Assembly (NCBI RefSeq): GCF_007559275.1
Contig: NZ_VMHK01000003.1
Span: forward strand, 62,001-126,000
Source: Bifidobacterium apousia
GTDB lineage: Bacteria > Actinomycetota > Actinomycetes > Actinomycetales > Bifidobacteriaceae
DNA: 64,000 bases
Reading direction: 5' to 3'
Shown here: in pieces, positions 18,366 to 27,062 of the stretch
Numbering within the stretch: the stretch's first letter is position 1
Layout of the letters: the number at the start of each line of letters is the position of its first letter
Notes under the pieces: generated by a model
What the model was told of the DNA's origin: nothing
The model's database searches: none
The model's input: the letters and a program-made list of their open reading frames with translations, nothing else
Made by a program: the position numbers and the translations under genes

Positions 18366-19889
18366 ATGCCAACCGTCACCACAGAATTTGGCACCTACCA
18401 CGGCATCACCACTCCACAGGGGACCGTTGCCTACCTCGGCATCCCCTACGCCAAGCCTCCCGTCGGCGCACGACGCTGGAAGGCCCCTGAACATCTGGAT
18501 CCTGAGCACCGGGACTACGACTGCACTCACTATGGTGACTCCGCCCTGCAGAAGTACGATCCCGTCATGTATGCCTCCCGCCGTCAGCAGAGCGAAAACT
18601 GCCTGAGCCTGAACGTCTGGGTTGGTCATGAGGGCGCCCAAAAGCTGCCCGTCATGGTCTTCATCCACGGCGGCGCGTATGTGGAGGGCGGTTCGTCCGA
18701 CCCCATGTATGACGGAAGCAACTTCACCAAGCGCAACGATGTTGTCTATGTCACCATCAACTACCGGGTCAACCTCTTCGGGTACATGAACCTGGCGGGG
18801 CTGCCCGGAGGCGACGAATACCGGCAGTCAGGCTATCTAGGGCTCATGGACCAGGTGGCTGCCCTGCAGTGGGTCCAGGAGAACATCGCTGCCTTCGGCG
18901 GAGATCCTGACCGGGTCACCCTCTTTGGCGAATCCTGCGGTTCGGGCTCCACCATGCTGCTGACCGTCGCACCAGCCGCCAAGGGACTCTTCCAAAGGGC
19001 CATTGGCGAATCCGGCCCCATCCAGCTCTACAACACCCCGGAATCCACGGCTCCCTATGCCCAGGAATTCATGGAGATGATGGGCTGCAAGACTGCCCAG
19101 GAGCTGGCGGCCCTGCCCGTCGGCGACATCATGATGAAGTTCACCGGAGATTTCTTCGCCAAGCATATCCATGAGATCTCGTTGATCTTCGCTCCCACCA
19201 CCGACGGCGACTACCTTCCGGCCAAGCCTCTCCAGGCATTCAAGGACGGTGCCGCCAAGGACGTGGAGATCATGCTGGGCTGCAACGCCGACGAGTTCGC
19301 TTACTGGAAGCTCTACTTCAAGGACTTCGCCAACGAAATGCCCGACTTCTGGCACCACCAGGCCATTTTCCACTTTGACGGCAAGCTGGACTCCGAGCGC
19401 TACGAGAAGCTTTGGGAGCAGGCTCACCCCGGAGAAGACCCCGCCGAGCGCTACCTGGAGTACACCAACCAGATCGGCTTCAGGGTTGGCACCAACCTCA
19501 TGTGCGAGTACCAGTCCAAGTACAACACCGTCTACCAGTACCTGTTCACCTACGCCTCCAAGATCCCCGGCATGGGCTCCTGCCATGCCATTGAGCTGCC
19601 CTTCGTGCTGCATAACACCCAGCGGCCCGACCTGCCCGAGACCTTGACCGGCGAGGTGCCGCCCATGCACCTGTCTGATGAGATGAACGACGCCTGGTGC
19701 TCCTTCGCCACCACCGGCCGTCCTGTCAGCGGCGCCGGGGATGCCTGGGAGTCCTACAGCGTCGACCATCCAGACACCATGGTCATCGACGAGAACGGCT
19801 GGAACCTGCGCCGCGACGTCAACAAGGAGAACATCGACCTGCTTCGGCCGGCATTCGAGGAGTGCCTGCTGGACGGAGACCGTCACTAG
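18366..19889 (+). CDS. Type-B carboxylesterase (para-nitrobenzyl esterase-like)
   Basis: A 507-residue alpha/beta hydrolase of the carboxylesterase/cholinesterase family. The oxyanion region GGAYVEGG is near residue 100; the nucleophile elbow is GESCGSGS near residue 180, where the usual Ala after the catalytic Ser is Cys. The catalytic His is likely in GSCHAIELPF near residue 403, and the acid residue lies between. No signal peptide, so cytoplasmic. ATG at 18366 follows GGAAAGGA. It precedes an MFS transporter by 36 bp and faces the MerR regulator, suggesting uptake or detoxification of an ester. Natural substrate unknown. Confidence 0.88.
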   Translation: MPTVTTEFGTYHGITTPQGTVAYLGIPYAKPPVGARRWKAPEHLDPEHRDYDCTHYGDSALQKYDPVMYASRRQQSENCLSLNVWVGHEGAQKLPVMVFIHGGAYVEGGSSDPMYDGSNFTKRNDVVYVTINYRVNLFGYMNLAGLPGGDEYRQSGYLGLMDQVAALQWVQENIAAFGGDPDRVTLFGESCGSGSTMLLTVAPAAKGLFQRAIGESGPIQLYNTPESTAPYAQEFMEMMGCKTAQELAALPVGDIMMKFTGDFFAKHIHEISLIFAPTTDGDYLPAKPLQAFKDGAAKDVEIMLGCNADEFAYWKLYFKDFANEMPDFWHHQAIFHFDGKLDSERYEKLWEQAHPGEDPAERYLEYTNQIGFRVGTNLMCEYQSKYNTVYQYLFTYASKIPGMGSCHAIELPFVLHNTQRPDLPETLTGEVPPMHLSDEMNDAWCSFATTGRPVSGAGDAWESYSVDHPDTMVIDENGWNLRRDVNKENIDLLRPAFEECLLDGDRH

Positions 19890-19925
19890 GCCGCCTGTTC
19901 CACGTAAATCGTGGAGGGAGAGAAC

Positions 19926-21182
19926 ATGAATACTCGAAAATCATCCAATTACCGCTGGGTCATCGCGGCCGTGGTCTGCCTGATCGGCATTCTGTCCAAC
20001 TACATGCAGTACCAGATATCCGCCCTTGCGGTCTACCTGATGCCCATGCTGCACATCGACCAGGCCGGATTCTCGACCCTGCTGCTCATGCCCATGCTGA
20101 CCGCAGTATTCCTCAGCATCCCCATGGGCACCATCGGTGACCGTGTCGGCCCCAAGAAGGTAGTGCTGACCGGTCTGGCCATCGCCGTGGTCGGCGCCTA
20201 CATCAGGACCTTCGGCCTCAACTTCCCCTTGCAGATGCTCTCGATGTTCCTGTTGGGGGCTGGCATCGCTGCCCTGAACGCCAACCTGGTCAAGATCTTC
20301 AGCGTCTGGTTCGGCGATCAGACGCAGATCGCCATGGGATTCTTCTACGGCTCGGCCGGCATCGGGGTCATCCTGGCCCAGATGGTTGCTCCCCGGTTCT
20401 CGGTGCGCAACTCCTATCTGAGCGCAGCCATCATCCTGACCGTGGCAAGCCTGCTCTGGGTCTTCCTGATTCGTGACGCACCTGAAGGAGTGCAGCTGCC
20501 GCCAGCCACCGATTCTCCGCTCAAGTACTTCAATGTCGCGGCAAGGAGCCGCAATGTCTGGCTGATCGCCCTCTGCTACGGCTGCTCCATGGCCGCGTCC
20601 ACTGCCTTCGCTGGATTCATTCCCCAGACGCTGATCAACAACAACGGCTTCAACAAGACCTCAGCCGGTCTGGTTGCCTCTGCAGCTGCCTTGGGATCCA
20701 TCGCAGGATCCATCATCGGACCCATGATCAGCTCTCGTCTGGGCAAGTGGAAGGGCTACCTTTTCGCCACCATTCTGGTGGGTACTGCACTCATGGTCTA
20801 CTTCTGGGCAGTGGTGCTTATGCTGAAGAAGGCCCCGGTCGTGGGTCTGCTCTGCTGCATCATGTTTGTTTCGGGCGCCTTCGGTGCCATAAACGGCCCC
20901 ATCGTCCAGGCTATGCCCTTCGCCCTGCCTGAGATTCGCGGCAAGTACGCGGGCAGCGCCGGCGGTCTGGTCAGCACTGTTGGCCTGCTCTGCGCCTTCC
21001 TGCTGCCCATCATCATCTCCTCGGTCAGCAAGGGCAACTACGTGCTCAACCTGGGACTGGAAAGCATGATCTTCCTGCTCTCCGATGTCTTCGTTCTGCT
21101 CCTGCCCGAGCTCGGCCCTCAAGGCGAGATCGCCAAGCGCATCGCTGCCTCCGACCGTCAGGCTGCAGAAGAGAAGAAGTGA
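19926..21182 (+). CDS. MFS transporter downstream of the esterase
   Basis: About 418 residues with some twelve hydrophobic segments and the cytoplasmic loop motif GDRVGPKK near residue 80 between helices 2 and 3. Sequence flavour (VWFGDQTQIAMGFFYGSAGIG) is closest in my reading to the CynX/NarK side of the superfamily, but this is not firm. The start is ATG at 19926 with GGAGGGAGA upstream; an earlier in-frame ATG at 19911 is before the ribosome binding site. Presumably co-transcribed with the esterase, and a hairpin follows. Confidence 0.85.
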   Translation: MNTRKSSNYRWVIAAVVCLIGILSNYMQYQISALAVYLMPMLHIDQAGFSTLLLMPMLTAVFLSIPMGTIGDRVGPKKVVLTGLAIAVVGAYIRTFGLNFPLQMLSMFLLGAGIAALNANLVKIFSVWFGDQTQIAMGFFYGSAGIGVILAQMVAPRFSVRNSYLSAAIILTVASLLWVFLIRDAPEGVQLPPATDSPLKYFNVAARSRNVWLIALCYGCSMAASTAFAGFIPQTLINNNGFNKTSAGLVASAAALGSIAGSIIGPMISSRLGKWKGYLFATILVGTALMVYFWAVVLMLKKAPVVGLLCCIMFVSGAFGAINGPIVQAMPFALPEIRGKYAGSAGGLVSTVGLLCAFLLPIIISSVSKGNYVLNLGLESMIFLLSDVFVLLLPELGPQGEIAKRIAASDRQAAEEKK

Positions 21183-21214
21183 TAGCTCAGCAGAGTTGAA
21201 ACTCCGACTGCCTG

Positions 21215-21250
21215 AGGCGGCGCGACCGGTTGTTTTCGGTTGCGCCGCCT
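21215..21250 (+). terminator. Hairpin after esterase-MFS operon
   Basis: Fourteen-nucleotide arms (AGGCGGCGCGACCG and CGGTTGCGCCGCCT) with one wobble and an 8-nt T-rich loop, 32 nt after the MFS stop. No T run follows, so it may act by Rho or as an mRNA stabiliser. Confidence 0.6.
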
Positions 21251-21286
21251 ATGCTGTTGTCAGAACGAGAAGGAGGAGCGGCAGGC

Positions 21287-22153
21287 GTGCTCAGGGTGAA
21301 AATCGACTCCATAGAGGATGACAGAATCGAGGCCTACACCAGGCTGACCGAGCCTCAGCTGCGCAATCGTCTGGAGCCCGCCAAGGGCTTGTTCATCGCC
21401 GAGTCCCCCAAGGTCATCGCCCGCGCCCTGGATGCCGGGGTGGAGCCCATCTCCTTCCTGGTGGAAGAGCCCTGGCTAGAGGGGATGCGCTCCATGTTCG
21501 ACCAGGTGGACGCAGCCTTCGGACCCAACGTTCCCGTCTACGTAGCCAGCCCCGCACAGCTGAAGACCATCACCGGCTACCGGTTGCATCGGGGCGCACT
21601 GGCCGCCATGAGACGCTGGCCCCTGCCAACCGTGGAGCAGATCTGCCGCTCAGCAAGGCGGGTGGCCGTCATGGAGAATATTGTTGATCACACCAACATC
21701 GGCGCCCTGATGCGTTCGGCAGCAGCCCTCCAGGTGGATGCCGTCCTGGTCACCCCATCCTGCTCCGACCCTCTTTACCGCAGGGCCGCACGGGTCTCCA
21801 TGGGCACGGTCTTTCAGGTTCCATGGACCAGGATTGGCGGCGACGACGTCCACGCCTGGCCCGACCAGGGCATGAAACAGCTGCATGATCTGGGCTTCAC
21901 TACGGCGGCCATGGCCCTGAACCGGAATGCCATCAGCCTGGATGAGCTGACAAAGCGTCTAGAACCCGGGCCCGACCAGATCGATCGCCTGGCCCTGATA
22001 TTCGGTACCGAAGGCGACGGGCTGAGCCACAGGACCATCGCCCGTGCGGATTTGACCGTGCGCATCCCCATGAGCCACGACGTGGACAGTCTGAATGTAG
22101 CTGCCTCAAGCGCCGTGGCCTTCTACGCAACCAGACCCGAACACGCTAGCTGA
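21287..22153 (+). CDS. TrmH/SpoU-family RNA 2'-O-methyltransferase
   Basis: About 288 residues. The SPOUT knot motifs are in order: HTNIGALMRSAAAL near residue 138, LIFGTEGDGLS near residue 230, and PMSHDVDSLNVAASSAVAFY at the C-terminus. An N-terminal L30e-like RNA-binding part (FIAESPKVIARALDAG) is present. It should 2'-O-methylate a tRNA or rRNA ribose; the target is not evident. The start is GTG at 21287 with AAGGAGGAG upstream; an in-frame TTG at 21231 lies in the preceding hairpin and is rejected. Confidence 0.88.
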   Translation: MLRVKIDSIEDDRIEAYTRLTEPQLRNRLEPAKGLFIAESPKVIARALDAGVEPISFLVEEPWLEGMRSMFDQVDAAFGPNVPVYVASPAQLKTITGYRLHRGALAAMRRWPLPTVEQICRSARRVAVMENIVDHTNIGALMRSAAALQVDAVLVTPSCSDPLYRRAARVSMGTVFQVPWTRIGGDDVHAWPDQGMKQLHDLGFTTAAMALNRNAISLDELTKRLEPGPDQIDRLALIFGTEGDGLSHRTIARADLTVRIPMSHDVDSLNVAASSAVAFYATRPEHAS

Positions 22154-22266
22154 TCCCAGCCAGCTGACTGAGTTAGCCAACCGACTGAGCCCTCTGCTGC
22201 GTAGCAAATCCCTGCCGCCCTGAGTCTTTTCACTGCCTGGCTCAATGCCGGGTGAACCTGACGCAA

Positions 22267-23583
22267 TCAGCTCTCTCGGGAGACAGCCTGCGAATCCTCA
22301 TGAATGTAGTCGTCGGGGTCAATGGTCCCCCGCCAGCGGCCGATGGCCTTGAGACCGTGGTACATGACCAGCGTGGCCACAGAGCCAATAGCGATGCCGT
22401 TGAAGCTGACCCCGGCCACCGCGAAGGTGAAGTCCGCGATGCCCACGATCATGACGACGGCGCCCACGGTCATGTTGACGGACTTGCCGAAGTCCACCTT
22501 GTTCTCCACCCAGATGCGGATGCCCAGCATGCCGATCATGCCGTAGAGCATGGTGGTGACCCCGCCCAGAACGCCGGTGGGGATGGTGTTGATGATGGCC
22601 CCGAACTTGGGGCAGAGGGAGAGCAGGAAGGCGAAGATGGCGGCGCACCAGTAGGCGGCCGTGGAGTAGACCTTGGTGGCGGCCATGACGCCGATGTTCT
22701 CCGCGTAGGTGGTGGTGCCCGAGCCTCCGCCCAGTCCGGCCAGCGTAGTGCCCAGGCCGTCGGCCATCAGGGCGGTGCCGATCTGGTCGTCATAATCGCG
22801 GCCGGTCATCAGGGCTACAGACTTGACGTGACCGATGTTCTCGGCCACCAGGACCAGCACCACAGGGATGAACATGGCCAGGACAGACGGGTCGGCCTGA
22901 GGGGTGTGGAAGTGTGGCAGACCGAACCAGGCGGCCTTTTCCACAGCTGCAAAGTCGACCTGGCCCTGGGTGACTGCGAAAATGTAGCCGACGATAACGC
23001 CCAAAAGGATGTTGAGTCGGCCGATCAGACCCTTGAAAAGCACGGCTATCAGCATGACGGCCACCAGGGTGACCAGGGCGGTCAGCGGGGCCGACTTGAA
23101 GTTCTTCCAGGCCGAGGGGGCCAAGTTGAAGCCGATGATGGCCACGATGGCACCGTTGACCACCGGGGGCATGATCAGATCAATCCATCGCGAACCGGCG
23201 AAGTGGACGATCAGGCCGATCAGGAAGAGCAAAGCACCGGTGACCATGATCCCGAAGGAGGCCACAGCCAGGCCCTTGTGGGCAGTGGTCACTGCCAGGA
23301 CCGGGGCGATGAAGCCGAAGGAGCTGCCCAGATAGGAGGGCAGACGGTTGCGGTTGATCAGCAGGAAGAGGGCCGTGGACATGGCCGTGAAGAAGAGGGT
23401 GGTAGAGGGGTCGAATCCGGTCAGAATGGGAACCAGGAAGGTGGAGCCGAACATGGCGATAACGTGCTGGGCGCCGATGCCAGCCGTACGTGGCCATGTG
23501 AGTCGCTCATCGGGTTCCACAACCTCGCCCGGAGCCAATGTTTTCCCGTCGCCGTGCAGTTTCCAGCCCATGGACAATGCCAT
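22267..23583 (-). CDS. Uracil/xanthine permease (NCS2 family, UraA-like)
   Basis: About 438 residues with the NCS2 fold of fourteen segments. Family motifs include QHVIAMFGSTFLVP (near residue 35), GSSFGFIAPVLA (near 85) and the substrate-site stretch SGTTTYAENIGVMAATKV (near 300), including the conserved Glu. Likely a proton-coupled uracil or xanthine importer. Start is uncertain: ATG at 23583 is chosen from family length, and a GTG at 23619 is possible; neither has a strong ribosome binding site. Confidence 0.88.
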   Translation of the reverse strand: MALSMGWKLHGDGKTLAPGEVVEPDERLTWPRTAGIGAQHVIAMFGSTFLVPILTGFDPSTTLFFTAMSTALFLLINRNRLPSYLGSSFGFIAPVLAVTTAHKGLAVASFGIMVTGALLFLIGLIVHFAGSRWIDLIMPPVVNGAIVAIIGFNLAPSAWKNFKSAPLTALVTLVAVMLIAVLFKGLIGRLNILLGVIVGYIFAVTQGQVDFAAVEKAAWFGLPHFHTPQADPSVLAMFIPVVLVLVAENIGHVKSVALMTGRDYDDQIGTALMADGLGTTLAGLGGGSGTTTYAENIGVMAATKVYSTAAYWCAAIFAFLLSLCPKFGAIINTIPTGVLGGVTTMLYGMIGMLGIRIWVENKVDFGKSVNMTVGAVVMIVGIADFTFAVAGVSFNGIAIGSVATLVMYHGLKAIGRWRGTIDPDDYIHEDSQAVSRES

Positions 23584-23684
23584 TTCACTGTGCTTTCTCT
23601 CGTGCGCCGTGCCGGTCACGGCGGACCGGAATCATCAGTATATTCGCACGGGAGGACCCGAAATGGGCTAGAGGAAGGAATGCC

Positions 23685-24341
23685 TCACTGATAGGTAGGC
23701 ATGTTCTCGAAGTTGAAGCCGATGGCGGCCAGCTGCTCGCGACCCTCAGGGGTGATCATGTCCAGGGTCCAGCGCGGCGACCAGGTCCAGTCGATGCGGA
23801 ACTCCTCGACCAGGCCCGCCAGGACGCTGGCGCACTGGTCCTCGATCAGGTCAGTCAGCGGGCAGGCCGGCGTGGTCAGGGTCATGGTGATGATGGCCCG
23901 TCCCAGTTCGTCGATTTCTATGCCATAGACCAGCCCCAGGTCGACCACGTCAATGCCCAGCTCGGGATCGATGACCTGGTGCAGGGCCTCCCTGACATCC
24001 TCCGCGGTGGCCCGGCCGATGTCGTCGACAGCCTTGAGAGGGATGGCCTCTTCAGCGGCGGCCTCGGTATCAGCGGCATTTTGATCCGCAGCTTTCTCGC
24101 TATTGGCGGCCGGCTCGCTGGCCGAGGATTCGTCACTCGAGCTCTGATCTGCATCGGACTTCTTGTCCGCCTGGCCGTCGACCTGACGCATGGAACCGCC
24201 TTCGGCCGACTTCAGCACCGTTTCCGCGCCCAGGGGATTGCTGGCCAGGGCCTGTGCCGTGCCGGGATCGCTGATGGCCCTGCCCACCGAGGCCAGGATG
24301 GAGTCCTGGGGCTCGGGTACCAGATTCGTATTGCCGCTCAT
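23685..24341 (-). CDS. sufT: SufT-like Fe-S assembly factor (MIP18/DUF59) with long acidic N-terminal extension
   Basis: A 218-residue protein. The C-terminal 100 residues are the DUF59/MIP18 domain (ALHQVIDPELGIDVVDLGLVYG; PACPLTDLIEDQC with the conserved Cys near residue 178). The N-terminal 110 residues are low-complexity, rich in Ser, Ala, Asp and Glu, and not part of the usual domain. Last gene of the suf operon; its start overlaps sufU by 4 nt (ATGA). Family role: maturation of Fe-S proteins. Confidence 0.88.
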   Translation of the reverse strand: MSGNTNLVPEPQDSILASVGRAISDPGTAQALASNPLGAETVLKSAEGGSMRQVDGQADKKSDADQSSSDESSASEPAANSEKAADQNAADTEAAAEEAIPLKAVDDIGRATAEDVREALHQVIDPELGIDVVDLGLVYGIEIDELGRAIITMTLTTPACPLTDLIEDQCASVLAGLVEEFRIDWTWSPRWTLDMITPEGREQLAAIGFNFENMPTYQ

Positions 24342-24925
24342 GCCTGCTCCTCCTTCTCACCTTTGTCGCCCTCTCGCCCAGCTGACAGGGCCTGGGCCAC
24401 CGAGGCCTTCATGCCCTCCCAGCCCAGCAGGGCGCACTTGATTCGCATAGGATACTTGGACACGCCCTGGAAGACCATGGCATCACCGAGAGCGTCCTGC
24501 GCCTGCTCGTCCTCGATTCCAGCGCCACGCGATTCCATAAGCTTGCGGAAGTCTGCAGCCAGATCCATGGCATGGTCAACGGTCTGCCCCTGGACCAGAT
24601 CCACCATGATGGACAGGCTGGCCTGGCTGATGGAGCAGCCTGAACCCTGCCAGACGATTCGCTGGATGAGGTCGGGACCTCCCTGCTCGCCAGGCGCCAC
24701 TTCCACATGAATGGTGGCCTGATCCCCGCAGGTGGGATTGAACTGGTGGGACTCGGCAGCCAGGCAGGCCTCGTGCTCCACTCTGATGGTCACACCGTCG
24801 CCGTCAGAGTCTTCTCCCCCATCAGCCTGATCCCCTACACGCCCGTGAGGATCCCGGGCTGCGTCCAGGATCACCTCCTGGTACATCTGCTCCAGTTCTT
24901 CGTCATCCATCCCGAAATCCGCCAT
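24338..24925 (-). CDS. sufU: Fe-S cluster assembly protein SufU
   Basis: A 195-residue NifU-N-type scaffold or Zn-dependent sulfur acceptor for SufS. Three conserved cysteines are visible: NPTCGDQ (near residue 68), GSGCSISQAS (near 97) and RIKCALLGWEG (near 167). An inserted acidic segment (about residues 28-48) precedes the first Cys. No SufE is present in the cluster, consistent with SufU being the partner, as in other Gram-positives. Confidence 0.93.
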   Translation of the reverse strand: MADFGMDDEELEQMYQEVILDAARDPHGRVGDQADGGEDSDGDGVTIRVEHEACLAAESHQFNPTCGDQATIHVEVAPGEQGGPDLIQRIVWQGSGCSISQASLSIMVDLVQGQTVDHAMDLAADFRKLMESRGAGIEDEQAQDALGDAMVFQGVSKYPMRIKCALLGWEGMKASVAQALSAGREGDKGEKEEQA

Positions 24926-24985
24926 GTCCTCAAACCTACCAGTATGTCTTTGCCAAATCCGTCTATGCGCTGCCGGTGAAGACCC

Positions 24986-26260
24986 TCAGGCTACCCGGAA
25001 GAACTTGCGGACCCCGGCGACGGCTTCCAGCAGGGCATCCGTGTCGGCCACGGTATTGTAGACGCCGGTCGAGGCCCGGTTGGAGGCCATCAGGCCGAAG
25101 TGCCGATGGACCGGCTGAGCGCAGTGGTGGCCTACGCGGATGGCAATGCCGCGCGAATCCACATACTGGCCCACGTCATGGGGATGGACCCCATGCACAT
25201 CGAAGGCGATTGTGCCGATCCGGTCCTCTGGAGTGGTCGGCCCGAGGATGCGTACCCCGTCCAGCTCCCCCAGCCTCAACAGACCAGTGGTGATGGCTTT
25301 CTCGTGTTCGGCGATGTTCTCCATGCCCAGATCCATCAGCCAATCGGCAGCTGCGCCAGCACCGATCATCTGTGCCACCGGCTGGGTGCCGGCCTCGAAC
25401 CGGGCCGGAGGATCCATGTAGCTGGCTGGACGGTCCAGATAGGCCAGCTCCACCATGGATCCGCCGAACGATGCCGGGGGCAGAGCCTCAAGCAGTTCAC
25501 GGCGACCATAGAGGAAGCCCACGCCGGTGGGGCCATACATCTTGTGAGCACTCCAGGCAGCGAAGTCCACATCCATGGCATGCAGGTCCACAGGCAGGTG
25601 AGGCACCGACTGGCAAACGTCCAGCACCACCAGGGCGCCCACCTGATGGGCACGGCGGACGATGGGCTTGATGTCAGTGATGGCGCCGGTCACATTGCTG
25701 ACGTGGGTGACGGCGACCACCTTGGTCCGCTCGGTGATGACCTGGTCAGCGGTATCGGCCAGAACACGGCCTTCCGGGTCCAGATCGAAATACTTAAGGA
25801 CGGCTCCGGTCCGGTAGCAGAGCTCCTGGAAGGGCAGGAGGACCGAGTGGTGCTCGGCCTTGCTGACCACGACTTCATCCCCCGGCTTCAGGGCGAATCG
25901 ACGTGCCGCCTTGCCTCCACGACCCAGGCTGGCGTTGCCGAAAGCGGTGGCCAACAGGTTCAGAGCAGCCGTGGCCCCGGCGGTGACGACGATCTCCTCG
26001 CCGCCTTCCTGGCCCTCTGCGCCGACCAGGGCGGCCACGCGTGAGCGCGCATGCTCAAAGGCCACAGTGCTGCGGGCGGCCAATTCGTGCGCGCCCCGAT
26101 GCACCCCGGCGTTGTCCTTCAGGTAGAAGTCCCGAACGGCATCGATGACCGCCAGGGGCTTCTGGGCAGTGGCAGCCGAATCCAGATAGACCAGGGGGTG
26201 GCCATGCACCTGCTGGTCCAGAATCGGAAACTGCTGCCGAATGCTGTCATCAATGACCAT
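24986..26260 (-). CDS. sufS: Cysteine desulfurase SufS
   Basis: A 424-residue group II PLP desulfurase that takes sulfur from cysteine. HHSVLLPFQ (near residue 137) and the PLP lysine in AAWSAHKMYGPTGVGFLYG (near 235) are visible. The short active-site loop RVGHHCAQPVH has the catalytic Cys near residue 377. Start ATG at 26260 with GAGG upstream. Lies between sufC and sufU. Confidence 0.95.
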   Translation of the reverse strand: MVIDDSIRQQFPILDQQVHGHPLVYLDSAATAQKPLAVIDAVRDFYLKDNAGVHRGAHELAARSTVAFEHARSRVAALVGAEGQEGGEEIVVTAGATAALNLLATAFGNASLGRGGKAARRFALKPGDEVVVSKAEHHSVLLPFQELCYRTGAVLKYFDLDPEGRVLADTADQVITERTKVVAVTHVSNVTGAITDIKPIVRRAHQVGALVVLDVCQSVPHLPVDLHAMDVDFAAWSAHKMYGPTGVGFLYGRRELLEALPPASFGGSMVELAYLDRPASYMDPPARFEAGTQPVAQMIGAGAAADWLMDLGMENIAEHEKAITTGLLRLGELDGVRILGPTTPEDRIGTIAFDVHGVHPHDVGQYVDSRGIAIRVGHHCAQPVHRHFGLMASNRASTGVYNTVADTDALLEAVAGVRKFFRVA

Positions 26261-26281
26261 TGCGGACCTCTTCTCTTATCC

Positions 26282-27061
26282 TCAGGCCAGGGCTGATTCC
26301 GAGTCGGCGCCCTCGGGCAGGTACTGGTCGTACCCGGTCTCCTCCAGGGTGTCGGCCAGCTCGGGGCCGCCGGTCTTCACAAAGCGGCCGTCGGCGAAAA
26401 CGTGGACGATGTCGGGCTTGATGTACTTGAGGATCCTGGTGTAGTGGGTGACCATGAGCACGCCCATGCCGGTGTTCTCCTTGGCCCTGTTGACCCCCTC
26501 GGAGACGATGCGCAGGGCGTCCACGTCCAGCCCGGAGTCGGTTTCGTCCAGGACGGCGAACTTGGGCTTGAGCAGCTCCAGCTGCAGAACCTCGGCCCGC
26601 TTCTTCTCGCCGCCCGAGAAGCCCTCGTTGACGGAGCGCCGGGCGAACTTGGGATCCATGCGCAGCCGCTTCATGGCATCATTCAGGTCCTTGGTCCACT
26701 GGCGGATGGCCGGGGCCTTGCCGTCGACTTCGGTCTTGGCCGTACGCAGGAAGTTGGTCATGGACACGCCAGGTACCTCGACCGGGTACTGCATGGCCAG
26801 GAAGAGCCCGGCCTTGGCCCGCTCGTCCGGGGTCATCTTGAGCAGATCCTGCCCATCCAGCAGGGCCTGGCCCGAATCCACCTCGTACTTGGGATGGCCG
26901 GCCAAAGTATAGGCCAGGGTGGACTTGCCCGACCCGTTGGGCCCCATGATGGCGTGAGTCTCGCCGGAGTTGACGGTCAGCGTGGCCCCCTTGAGGATCT
27001 GCTTGCGACCCTCCTTGGTCTCCACTGAGACGTGCAGATCCTTGATTTCCAATGTGGACAT
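26282..27061 (-). CDS. sufC: Fe-S assembly ATPase SufC
   Basis: A 259-residue ABC ATPase of the SufBCD scaffold. Walker A is GPNGSGKST near residue 40, the signature is FSGGEKKRAE near residue 150, and Walker B is FAVLDETDSGLD near residue 170 (with Thr-Asp in place of the usual Pro-Thr, normal for SufC). Starts 1 nt after sufD, with GGAGGAG in the sufD 3' end. Confidence 0.96.
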   Translation of the reverse strand: MSTLEIKDLHVSVETKEGRKQILKGATLTVNSGETHAIMGPNGSGKSTLAYTLAGHPKYEVDSGQALLDGQDLLKMTPDERAKAGLFLAMQYPVEVPGVSMTNFLRTAKTEVDGKAPAIRQWTKDLNDAMKRLRMDPKFARRSVNEGFSGGEKKRAEVLQLELLKPKFAVLDETDSGLDVDALRIVSEGVNRAKENTGMGVLMVTHYTRILKYIKPDIVHVFADGRFVKTGGPELADTLEETGYDQYLPEGADSESALA

Positions 27062-27062
27062 G

